DNA of 64,000 nt, taken from contig OY848919.1 in NCBI GenBank assembly GCA_963693285.1, positions 11,837,461 through 11,901,460 on the forward strand, written 5' to 3'. Each line of letters begins with the position of its first letter. Position 1 is the stretch's first letter. The notes below the pieces were generated by a model. The model was not told the origin of the DNA. It saw only the letters and a list, made by a program, of their open reading frames with translations, and searched no databases. A program made the translations under genes and the position numbers. Positions 36,001 to 57,044 of this stretch are shown here, piece by piece. This DNA comes from Xestospongia muta (lineage: Eukaryota > Porifera > Demospongiae > Haplosclerida > Petrosiidae).

Positions 36001-36559
36001 CAATAAATTCTCAAATATATTATAGTTTCATAATACTAGAGAAACTATGGGTACCATTGGGTACCACAAATACTATGGTCACCAATGGATACCACAAACA
36101 CTATGGACACCATTTGGCACCACAAACATTATGGACACCATTGGGCAACACAGACACTACAGGCACCAACTTATCAAAGAACATCATCCATAGTACGATC
36201 ATGCTCTCTGTCTAGTACTAGTACAATTGCTCACCAGTAATATAAGAAGATCCTCCTAAAGCTAACACATAATTATTAGCAGTAGTCATTCCTTCCATGA
36301 CATCTTTTCTCAAAGCATCAATAATTTCTTTCCTGGTAGCACTGGGATTGGTATTCAGCCATAACTGAAACATCTTTAAAATTTTAAAGTCGACATCTTT
36401 ATTCAGCTCTTCAATAGCATCCAATTTAGTAGTATCTAGTTTGAGAAGTACACCAAATTTGTACCAATTGGTACCAACTCTGATGTGTTCACATAACTCA
36501 TCAAGACTTGGCTTTCCTTTTAATTTGTCCTCATATGACGAATCATGTCTGGTAGCCAT
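33048..36559 (-). pseudogene. Gene E': truncated duplicate of gene E
   Basis: Exons: Death 36235-36559 (ATG 36559) and CARD-like 35644-35976 are intact. FNEIR begins at the CT ATG of about 35015 and ends 34358. Coiled coil and linkers follow, then a partial LRR exon 33048-33255. Differences from E: (1) the LRR exon is cut after 208 bp by the duplication breakpoint; (2) a 4-bp deletion near 33162 shifts its frame; (3) a 2.0-kb deletion removed the hAT-like element body, one linker exon and the normal acceptor and first codons of the FNEIR exon; (4) a deletion of about 88 bp removed a second linker exon. It could still make a Death-CARD-FNEIR protein without LRR. Called pseudogene because the 3' end is broken. 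Confidence 0.75.
35213..35522. repeat. GC-rich foldback repeat, duplicate copy
   Basis: Copy of 27871-28178 carried by the segmental duplication, with a slightly longer G-run near the left end. Confidence 0.5.
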
Positions 36560-37020
36560 TCCTGCTTAACATGATCTAGTTATATAACCTAAAAAACAAC
36601 AATCTTAATAAACATCTTCTATCCTGGATCCATTTAATTCACTTGTAATGGAGCATCACCTGAGGAGGAGGAGGAGCAAAGAGCAAATTCCTATAGTACT
36701 ATTGTACTACATGTAGTTAATTTAACATAACAGATTGTTGATAGAGGATACAAGGCCAATTTGTGTCCACTCGTGTTGACTGACTTGACTCAAATGATTG
36801 ACAAATCAAAGAACATAACTATATATTGGTAAGCTCAAGGGTGTATAAGTATATTTACAGCTGGTAATTATAGGTGGCTAAATCATCACTGATCTTTGAA
36901 GTAATGTACATGTGTTGTTATTGGCTTACACACAAAACTGAATTTTCTTCTACTTAATAACAGTTCCATGCTCACACTGTAATTATAATAAACAAAACTC
37001 TAAAATCACACTAACAATAA

Positions 37021-38987
37021 TTAACGAAGAAAGCAATCATTAATGTATAAAGTAAGCATTGTTTTGTTTTCTTTTAAAACTTTAGAAAGTTGTTGACTTC
37101 CTTGTTCAGTAATGTTAGAACAGGAATAGAAACGTAGTTCTTCCAACTTTTTATTTCCCGATAATAGGTTAGAGATGTGATGTATGTCTTCATCTGTGAT
37201 ATTAAGATCATGCCAAAACCCTAATGATTTGAGTGTAGTATTGGTGGATAGAGCATTAGCGATCACCTCCAGACTATTAGGTGGAAGAGGAGAAGAATGA
37301 AGACGTAGGTACTCCATTGTTTTGTTGTAAGTCAATAAATGAGATAATTCAGAGACACAACGACTATCAAGAGATGTATCACGTATATCAAGTCCCCTCA
37401 CTAGAATGTCGTCGAGATTACTTAAGGCAGCTAGAATAATGTGTGGTGATGATGTTTTGAAATAAATCTTCCAGTATTTTTGTTGCCTCTTCATTGCACT
37501 AACTACCTCTTGACATTGTTGAATGGTAGGTGAGATAAGATCAACGCCATCACCATACCACTTAACATGACCAGTACCTACAGTACAAATAATTTTTTTT
37601 TATTGATAGTACTAGTTACCATATATGATGTGTGTGTTATTATAAATTACTAACTTTCTTTTTCCTCAAAACTTGAATCTAGTTCTTGAGATAACAATGA
37701 GCCTGAACGATTGGTACTATATGATGAAGAAAAACCTCGACCTTAATTATAAGAAGACAAATTATATAACACAATATACAACATGAATAATACCTCTGAT
37801 CGTTTTTAAGTGAAAGATGTATTCTTCTTTTTCCTGAAGTTGTGACATAAGTGATGCAACTCTCTCTTTTAACATTTCATTCTCTTCCAATATCTCAGCT
37901 AACACAGTTACACATTCCTTCTCAGCATCTAAGAAATTAAAAACTTCCGTATAAGTATAATACACCGTTACCAGTTATTATATTGTTACACACGTTAATT
38001 TACATGCAACTATGTACATGTACATGTACAATGACACATAATTATAATGATGTATTTAAAATCTTACAATCTCTTATATTTTCAATTTGTCTGATAGTAG
38101 ATTTCAAACTATCTATCTCGATTGTCTTCTCTCTGTTAATGGTGTGTTGTGTTTCCAGTTCACTTTCCAACTTAGCCATCTGAATTTGTGTGCTCATTAA
38201 TGTTTCTCCAAGTGTTTCAAATGCCTCTGTATATAAAGTATAAATAAATGAAGAAACATTTATAGAAATATTCATATTAATGTCTACTTCATTTGAATGG
38301 CTTGTTAGAAGTGTTACAATGATCAGACTGTACAGTTATTATTACAACTCTACTGCTACTCATGACAGTTTATTTAAAAACTTGAAAAACCTTATATATC
38401 ATTGTTCTGAAATTCTGCTGATGAAGCGAGGGGATTTTATTCAACCATGTAGTTACATACTATGAATGTTAACATTATTATGTGCTACTGCTGTTTCATA
38501 CTTTCTTTTGTTTTAAGGATGGATTTCAATTTGTTAATTTCCATTTGTTTCTGTGTTCGCACTGTTAACAGCGGTTTAACTAAACATAAATAATTATAGT
38601 AAAATATTAAAATCCATATTTATTATTATTATAAACATGAGTCATAGTTTTACAATACTCACCAGTAGTAATTACACGTGACTCTCTCAGTATCTCCTCA
38701 TATGTTTTAGCAACAGTCACCTCTCCAATGACCTCCTTCTTTAAAGTATTCACTATTTCTATTCTCATAGCGTTGGGGTTGGTATTGAGCCAGAGATAAA
38801 ACATCTTTGAAGTTTTAACGTTAACATCTTTATTCAGCTCTTCAATAGCATCTAGTTTAGTCATATCTAACTTGAGGAGTACACCGAACGTGTACCATTT
38901 AGTACCAATATTGACATGTTCACATAACTCATCAAGAGTTGGTTTTTCTCTTAACTTCTCTTCATATGATGTATCAGCAGTAGCCAT
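37021..38987 (-). CDS. Gene F': duplicate of F, Death - coiled coil - LRR protein
   Basis: Same exon plan as F: Death exon ending near 38663 with ATG 38987 (KWYTFGVLLKLD, KMFYLWLNTNP), coiled-coil exons near 38495-38580, 38065-38225 and 37800-37940, Ser-rich linker near 37655-37740, LRR 37021 to about 37590. All exons remain open. Differences from F are mostly amino-acid substitutions; the 9-bp repeat at the LRR acceptor has collapsed. It lies directly downstream of PGM2 and is probably the ancestral locus, since its upstream context is intact. Function inferred from family only. Confidence 0.72.
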
Positions 38988-39413
38988 AGCTGCTTACATG
39001 CTCTGAAGTATGAGCTGCAAAATAAGCAAGTAAAACAATACTAAATAAATAACAAAAAAGACTTACTGCTAAGTAGACTTTTCTTTACTGAATTTTTAAA
39101 CAAACAGTATATATAGCATGAGGAGGAGGAGGACTTACACGTAGTACAGCTATGCACTGATCAGCTTTCCTTATTGAATATTTTTAAAAAATATTTGCTT
39201 ATCTTCAAACTAATGGCAACACCCAAAAAACATCAATGAAGACAATATCCATTAACAAAAATTAATTACAATATAGTATTAAAATTAATATAAAATTAGA
39301 ATATACAACGTATGGTTTAATAACAAAACGATTTCATAGAACAAAACCATTTTATAAAGGATAAATGATGCCAAATATTATAGAGTCACATTTCCTAGTA
39401 ATAGCTTCCACAT

Positions 39414-39919
39414 TTATGGTGACCTTGGGATAAGTCCAAAATAATCAGGCTGTAGAAAGTCGTTTATAATGTTAACTACAGTTTCACGAAGTGTTGCCTT
39501 AAGTGACTCTTCAGGAGTACTAGAAAAAGACAAAATTACATGTACATGTATATATTGCATTGTCATTTTATTATAGCTATTGTTATTAGAACTTACTAGA
39601 CACCAGGTGGACCAGACATATAGACATAGTACTTAATCTTAGGCTCAGTTCCTGATGTACGAAGAGTAAACTCGCAACGATTATCCAACTGAAATGTAAT
39701 CAGTTGACTGTTGGGATCTACTGGTAAAATCTATTGACAATATATAATACTATTTGTCCAGGTCTGGTTCCTATACTTACAGGCTGATAATCAGGTGGTC
39801 TGGTACTGTCATAGCCCACTGTTAAATCACACACACTTGTAACACGAGCTGTACCGCATGTCTCAGGATACTAGTGAAGACAATAGATGATGAATGATGA
39901 CATATAGAGAGATGATGAG

Positions 39920-40014
<95 letters not shown>

Positions 40015-40772
40015 TTAGGTACCTTTTTATCTTTTCTAAGTCTTTCAAATAATTGTGAAATGGTCTCTTTAGAGTCACAGATAAAATACGAGTTATCAGA
40101 TACAAAACGACCATATTTCAAATAGATCTCCTCTAACAAAGAACTAAACGTTTTCCCATTCTCATATAAATATCCCGCCAGTTCTCCCGCTACTACAGCA
40201 GCACTAACGCCATCTTTATCAAGGACAGTTGTACCAAACATGAATCCTATTGCCTCTTCAAAAGCAAAGAGGACTTCATGACCTTTCTCAAGGAGGTCAT
40301 GAGAGACGTTACCCATCCACTTAAAACCAGTTAGAGTTTCCTAAATGGAAATAAATTACAGTATGTGAAGTATGTATAGTACAAGTGAAAACTAAAGTCT
40401 GTTCACATTAACTACAAAAAGTTATTTTTTAGTCATCCAAGACATTGGTGCTAATTTTGCAATCTTTGTAGCTCTAGTCAGTGTTTTACTTTGAAGTCAT
40501 TGTATGATGATTTTGTCAATTCTAATCTTGTTTGTCATACATTGTAAATTTGTATTTCTTTTAATTTTTTAATTATAAGCTACTGAATACTATAAAACTG
40601 CTGTTAATACTGAGTAAGTCTTAGCATGAACAGAATTTAGTTCATGTCAATTAATATAATTTGTAAATGTAGCAGTTTAGCTTGGTTACCTGAAATTGAA
40701 TTCCTTCAACTTCTGCCATTGTTTTTAACAGTTTAGAAGATACTGTACTTGTAATAACATGAGTTTTAGAAC

Positions 40773-40831
<59 letters not shown>

Positions 40832-42263
40832 CTCTAATTTTAAAGTTAACCATATAACATACCATCAAACTGAGGATTGTTCAACCTGTAGTTCTCAAAA
40901 GCCCACCACGCTAGAATAGCTCCAATCTCATTACCATTAAATATTCGCCATGTTATCACAACATCTCCAGTTTGTTTTTCTGCCAAAGTAAATCTATCAG
41001 CATCGGGATCATTAGCTATTATAACTTTATGTCCAAGACGTTCTGCTGTAGCTATTCCTAAATCCTAAATAATGATGTAATATGACATCATAATGAACAA
41101 GCTATGAATATCATTATAAGTGAACTTACCAATGCACTTTTTCCTTCTTCAGGATTAGGATATTTAACAGTTGGGAAATCTGGATCAGGCTCCACCTACA
41201 TGTAAATTAACAAATACTACAATTGTACATGTACATGTATATTAATTAACTAATTATCAGTTGTTATCAATGCATTTAGTCTGTTAACAATTAAACAAGT
41301 ACTGTATATCTGACAAGTTATTGTTACTACTTAAAAGTGTACTAACCTGTTCTATAACTGGTACTATTTCTGGCAAATTAAATGCTTCAAATGCCATCTT
41401 CACAAACGGGTATCCCACACCGTGCATTGCTGTATAAACACAAGTGACTGGACTCCGTCTGTTCTTATCTCTTCTATAACAATATTTCAACAAAGATGAG
41501 AAATAGCTGTCTCTAATCTCCTGATAATGTTCAAAAATTAATGGATTATCAGTTAAAACTGTCGTGTCCCACGAAGTTGACCAAGGAACAAGGTTAGTAT
41601 TAATGTAGTCAGATATTCCTCTATCGTGAGGTGGAATAATCTATAGAGAGAGAGGAGAAGAATATGAAATGATAAACATAATAGTGGAATTACTGTACCT
41701 GTGCACCATTTGACCAATAAACTTTGTATCCATTATCTTCCTTAGGGTTGTGAGAGGCTGTTACCATGACACCTGCGACACAGTTATACTTACGAACAGC
41801 ATATGGCTATATAATATAAAGACCATTTAATAATGGACTAATCTGACTGTCCATATTTGTGTCCATTCATTCATCCATTTGTCTGCTTGTCCATCTTGCT
41901 CGTCTTATCTTTTATCAGTCTATCTATTCTAACCATACATTTAACAATATGCATCCATTGAACTATCTGTGTGTCCATCCATCCATTTATGTCCACATGT
42001 GTCCATTGTTCTAGATTTATTATTTCATACTGTGAAAGGTGTTGGAGTTACACGAGAAAAAATATATACTTTAAATCCTTGATTTACAAAGACTGTTGAG
42101 ACCAACTGACTAAATCTAAAATAAAAGAGATTATGAAAAGTCTATTATGATATCGACTACCTGTGACTATTATGTCTAGCATCATAACCTACAACCACAC
42201 CCCTTGAGTGACACGCCTCCTTACCAAACTGTTGCTCCAAATATTTACTTAGACCCTATGTAC

Positions 42264-42349
<86 letters not shown>

Positions 42350-43420
42350 ATAATATTATAGAACGGAGTCAAATGTCTAAATGTAATCGCTACTATAAGT
42401 AGTAAAGTAATATTTAATTACATCATAAATTAAATATAATGGTATGATGATGCACTGTAAGTCTGTAATAACAGAACACATACACGTACAATGGTAAGAG
42501 TGAAAAAAGTGATAACTGCAGCTATAAGTCTATATCCTTGTAAGGTATAAAGGATGTCATGTCTGATTACACTATGACAACAAGTACAGTACTTTCACTA
42601 TCAATGCATGACATGTTTTTTTACTTAGTGTATAAGTATAACTATAATATAGTTCATGTACATCAACACATCCAGAACAATATATATATTTAATAATAAC
42701 ATACAATATATTATAAATATCTTTGATTTATCTTTAATTCATCTATTCACCCATCCATTGTCGTATCCTCATTTACACATCTATCACTATATATATATAT
42801 ATATTTCATTTACAATACCTGTGTGGTTTGAAGGACAGTCAGATCGTTCATACGACTGTACCCAGCACCCATTTTGGCTCTTAAGCCTGTAAATATGTGC
42901 AAAATATGCAAAAAATAAACTCATTTAATTTATTAGAGACAAAACAGAAAACATAGAAAAATAACTATGGTATAGGGAATACAGTTACTGATATGATATG
43001 ATATCATAGTTTGATATAGATATTATCAATTATAATACTTGTTTTACAATTATTGCCGTTACTAGACAATACTTGTACCATTCTTGTTAAAATACACAAA
43101 ACTGTTGAAAATAAAGAAAGGAGTAGCATCTGTGAACTTACCAGCTGTTCCGAATGTCATTCTGGACCCGAGTCTAGCTCTGAGTTCTGTCTCATTCCCA
43201 GTCTTAAACAGAGACTCAATCTCAGACCGAGTGGTCTCATTCTAAAGCAAACAAAATACAGTATTGATACATTTTTTGTTAAAAAGCTGTTCTGTTAATT
43301 TCAAACTGCATAATTGCATTAAGTTGATCTCACCTTGTCAAGAGACAACCATTCTTCTACTTTATCTTTGATATCAGAAGACATCATCTCTTTCTTGTTA
43401 CTATTTGGTCTACTCAGCAT
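39414..43420 (-). CDS. PGM2: Phosphoglucomutase 2 (PGM2/PGM2L1 family)
   Basis: Complete 14-exon gene: 43334-43420, 43142-43241, 42819-42886, 42161-42255, 42031-42115, 41699-41806, 41347-41640, 41130-41195, 40863-41064, 40690-40772, 40023-40340, 39781-39870, 39597-39730 and 39414-39519. The sum is 612 codons including stop, matching the usual length of about 612 residues. Motifs: catalytic phosphoserine loop [16 protein letters not shown] (exon 6), Mg-binding DPDADR (exon 9), sugar-binding EEAIGFM (exon 11) and phosphate-binding [12 protein letters not shown] (exon 13). The enzyme interconverts hexose or pentose 1- and 6/5-phosphates in the cytosol. ATG at 43420 is chosen; a second in-frame MM lies 11 codons downstream. 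The promoter is shared with the Grainyhead gene. Three introns carry CT tracts. Confidence 0.96.
39926..40009 (-). repeat. (CT)n/(GT)n compound microsatellite, PGM2 intron 11
   Basis: Plus-strand (GA) about 29 units followed by (CA) about 13 units. On the sense strand this is GT then CT upstream of the exon 12 acceptor. The duplicate at 32628-32660 is much shorter. Confidence 0.95.
40775..40828 (-). repeat. (CT)n on sense strand at PGM2 exon 10 acceptor
   Basis: The tract runs directly into the cag acceptor of exon 10 (exon starts at 40772), so it is the polypyrimidine tract itself. Confidence 0.95.
42265..42345 (-). repeat. (CT)n on sense strand before PGM2 exon 4
   Basis: About 40 CT units end roughly 10 bp before the exon 4 acceptor (exon starts at 42255). 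Confidence 0.95.
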
Positions 43421-43857
43421 AAGGTAGCCACGCATTCAGCATGCTGTCTGTGTTCCAGAAGTGACACGCCCTTTTGGTTTTTCAATTTCCATCTCATGAA
43501 AAAGGCGTGTCTTGTTAAAAATCACATGACCAACACACCTCCAAAATTTGTAAGACTACGGAGATATCCTAACTATTCTAAAAGTGATTGTTAGTAAAGA
43601 AGAAAGGCAACTTCGAGTTTCTTACCTACTAAGTCTCGTGTTCCAGCCTTTGCTGGCGCGATGTTCCACAGCTGAAGACCCTTAGATCCTTGCTAGGTAA
43701 ATAGACATTATATAAAGCCATTTATTTCAAGACGACAATGACCGTTTATTTACGTAATATTGCCTTGTTGTGACCGATTTTACCGGTCGAGTTCCCAGTA
43801 GCGCCTGCTACAATACCTGTTTGTCACACAGGTTGGACCACTATTGGCGGTTGAGTT
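43421..43857. promoter_or_regulatory. Bidirectional promoter region, PGM2 / Grainyhead-like
   Basis: Only 437 bp separate the two divergent ATG codons. The region is less AT-rich than its surroundings and holds CpGs near 43660-43800. No TATA box is obvious at a fixed distance. Confidence 0.6.
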
Positions 43858-54154
<10,297 letters not shown>

Positions 54155-54904
54155 CTTCGCCTCCTTATTCATTTTGAAACCACCATTTTGCTCTTCAAAC
54201 TATATCTCTCCATTATTCAAGTTCTCTTTCTTTCTCTCGTTTTCTTGTATCATATCTTCCAAACTTGTCTTCTCAATTGTCATGTGACACTTGCCTCAGT
54301 CATGTGACTACTGCATGACTATGCCTTCCGTTTTGAGTGGAGGTTTTTATCCTCTAAAAATAGGAATTTTTAAAAAGGATACTTACATTTATTCTCATTT
54401 CTTTTGGAAAAGAACCAAGTGGATTTTTAAATAATATTATTATATGCAAGCACTTTTGTCGCTTGTCGCCACTACAACAGTGTTCAAGCTGTTCTTGACA
54501 TTTCTTTATCCTTCTCCCTCTTCATCTACCACTCTCCATTCTGTGATTACTTGGCCATTTTATAAAGGGAATAACATATCTTTAAACTACTACACTACAT
54601 TATATAGTTTTATTTCTATTTATTATATAGATATTACCAACACAATAAATTGTACAATTGTTGTCATTATGATATATTTTCTATCATTTCATTTCTTATT
54701 CTTTGTCTTCATATCACTTGCATATTGTCATCTATTTCCTGTTGGGAAGTTTTCAACATGACAAATGTAAAATTTCCTTTAAAAGATACTGTCAAAATAA
54801 TGTAAAGATAGTACTTTTCACTGATATACTTGAAGAATGAACCTACATATATGTAAGTTAATCATGAAATCAATGCTTTACAGAAATATATTATTTAATT
54901 CTGT
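54155..54904. other. Convergent 3' region between Grainyhead-like gene and CPOX
   Basis: Tail-to-tail spacer. It probably contains the 3' UTRs of both genes. The local T-rich open frame (54444-54761) looks spurious. Confidence 0.6.
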
Positions 54905-56254
54905 CTAAATCCAATCTTTTGGTTCTTTCAAAACTTGCATCAATTTATCTTCAGGTGATCCTTCTTCAGGTATATGCATGTATTCCCAGCGGGCTTTCAG
55001 CGGTAAAGACATCAAAATACTCTCGATACGAGCTCCGGGTGTAAGGAGACCAAACCTTGTTCCACGATCGTGAATGAGATTGAACTCCACGTATCGTCCA
55101 CGACGAAGTTGTTGCCACTTGTATTGTTCTTGTGTGTATGGTGTACTCTTGTGTTTGGTCACGAGTGGGATATAAGATGGGACGACAGCATTTGCACAAG
55201 CTGTGACAAATTTGAAACATTTATCTTGTGAAGGAGTGTCAAGATCATCAAAGAAAATCCCTCCAATCCCACGTCTTTCTCCCCGATGGGTAACGTTGAA
55301 GTAATCATCACACCACTTTTTAAATTTTGGGTAAAGTGTCTCATCATTTGAATCACAAGCCTCTTTGAGAGTTCTATGAAAATGGATAGCATCATCCTCA
55401 TCAAGGTAATAAGGGGTTAAATCTGTGCCCCCTCCAAACCACCACTGAATATTACCAGACCCATCATTAACTTCAAAGTATCGATAGTTAAAGTGAATGG
55501 TCGGTACAAAAGGATTGACTGGATGTATGACACAACTTATTCCTAATGCATAAAAAGGGAGATCTTTATTTTCAGGAAGGTTTTTTCCACGTGTTCGCAT
55601 TTGTGCCACAGCTTTTGGAGGTAAGTTGCCATGAACAACGGAAACATTGATACCGGCTTTTTCAAAAGTGTCTCCATCTTGTAAGACACAGCTTATTCCT
55701 CCTCCTCCTTCTACACGTTCCCAGCGATCAACACGAAATGATTTACGAGGCTCAAATATAGCTAATTCTTTGCATAACTTGTATTGAACATTCATAATCA
55801 TTTTCTCCATTTTTAATCGCATCTCTAATGTATTACCCTTCATTGCTTCATGACCAGAGATAGGTTCAGCCATGTAGCCATCACAATGACCACCATCTTT
55901 CTTTGAAACACCAAAAAAGGGTAGTCCTACAGCAAATAGAGCCACACCCACTATTGATCTTGTCCTCCACCACTTTTTCCCTCCATCATATTGCCACGAG
56001 GTCTTTTTGGTTCGTATTAGTCTGTTATGGGAAAAATTTGAGATTAAATTTGCACTGTTTCCATGACTACAACTTCTGACATATCTGCTATTGTGTATCC
56101 ACATACGTCCATGTTGATAAGATCTGATAAGAGGTTGCCAAAGCCCCTTTGGATTAAGTCTAGATGACATTGTGATCTCTATGACAGTTTGGTGTGCTCT
56201 ATTCCAAAGATTAGAATTACATATCCATGTAGCTTTGGTGTAGTGGCTAAACAT
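54905..56254 (-). CDS. CPOX: Coproporphyrinogen-III oxidase, oxygen-dependent
   Basis: Single coding exon, 449 residues from ATG 56254 ([10 protein letters not shown]), close to the usual length of animal CPOX with its leader. An acceptor (tattctacag) 12 nt upstream of this ATG indicates a spliced 5' UTR, so the ATG at 56287 is probably intronic. The first 110 or so residues are basic and Ser/Thr-rich with a hydrophobic stretch ([16 protein letters not shown]), consistent with import to the mitochondrial intermembrane space. Catalytic-domain signatures: [71 protein letters not shown] and [18 protein letters not shown]. The enzyme converts coproporphyrinogen III to protoporphyrinogen IX in haem synthesis. 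An intronless coding region is unusual here and could suggest an old retrocopy or intron loss. Confidence 0.96.
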   Translation of the reverse strand: MFSHYTKATWICNSNLWNRAHQTVIEITMSSRLNPKGLWQPLIRSYQHGRMWIHNSRYVRSCSHGNSANLISNFSHNRLIRTKKTSWQYDGGKKWWRTRSIVGVALFAVGLPFFGVSKKDGGHCDGYMAEPISGHEAMKGNTLEMRLKMEKMIMNVQYKLCKELAIFEPRKSFRVDRWERVEGGGGISCVLQDGDTFEKAGINVSVVHGNLPPKAVAQMRTRGKNLPENKDLPFYALGISCVIHPVNPFVPTIHFNYRYFEVNDGSGNIQWWFGGGTDLTPYYLDEDDAIHFHRTLKEACDSNDETLYPKFKKWCDDYFNVTHRGERRGIGGIFFDDLDTPSQDKCFKFVTACANAVVPSYIPLVTKHKSTPYTQEQYKWQQLRRGRYVEFNLIHDRGTRFGLLTPGARIESILMSLPLKARWEYMHIPEEGSPEDKLMQVLKEPKDWI

Positions 56255-56458
56255 AGCAACAGTGACCTGTAGAATACACAGGTACATAGTTTGTATAATA
56301 ATATTAATGTCGTATACACAGTAAATACACTGACCTTACTGCTAAAATACTCTTAAGATCTATAGACAGAAACAATGCAGTTGACCCTGATGAGTACTGA
56401 ACCACGCCTACTTTAACACGTGGACATTCTCACATTCAGTCACTGGTGTTTAGAGTGG
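56255..56458. promoter_or_regulatory. Bidirectional promoter, CPOX / coiled-coil gene
   Basis: 204 bp separate divergent start codons; the CPOX 5' UTR intron also lies here. No core element recognised. Confidence 0.5.
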
Positions 56459-57000
56459 ATGATGTCTGGTAAGATGCAGCTGGTTTTGCGTTACATAATA
56501 GCTGTTACTTTTTTATTCTTTCATTCTAACATTAATAGTCATTGAGGCATCTTGTAATGAAGGAAATTTATGTAATATTCAGAAGGGGAAGGTAAACGTT
56601 GGTGTTTCGAAGCTGTTGAATCATTTACAGATACCAGATGAAGCAACTGAAATCATTAAGTGTTAGTTAGTAGATATAACTGTCTTTGTTGTGGCTTTGT
56701 ATGCAATACCAAACCTCGTAATCTCATTCCCAGGTAGCTCTTATGATTGACTAGGAATGAGACTATATGAACACTAAATTTATACAGTATTATATTACGT
56801 ATTTGAATAATATGAGTAATAGTAGTGAAAAATGGTGACTTTCTATACCTGACATGCTTCTATAATTCTTATGCTATACTGTATTCTATGGATCTTATTC
56901 TCTGTATTATGTGTACTTTCTTTGGCAGATACACTCTGTACTATGTGTACTTTCTTTGGCAGATACACTAATTAATATTATATGCAGTTTAATTTTTACA

Positions 57001-57044
<44 letters not shown>

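Larger units (their letters stand above)
33048..40394. repeat. Segmental duplication, copy 2 (7.3 kb)
   Basis: Direct tandem copy of 23613-33049. The junction reads aaaac-ta-tatcaag, where 'ta' (33048-33049) is shared by both parents. It therefore formed by joining PGM2 intron 10 to the middle of the gene E LRR exon with 2-bp microhomology. Confidence 0.95.

Noticed and set aside
32115..36559. Functional fusion of E' with the PGM2 fragment
   Set aside because: PGM2 exon 11 starts in phase 0 whereas E' modules end in phase 1, and the truncated LRR exon is frameshifted, so a simple read-through fusion would be out of frame.
54444..54761. Membrane protein of 105 residues
   Set aside because: T-rich frame in the 3' region of the Grainyhead-like gene; no start context or splice support, and the hydrophobicity follows from base composition.
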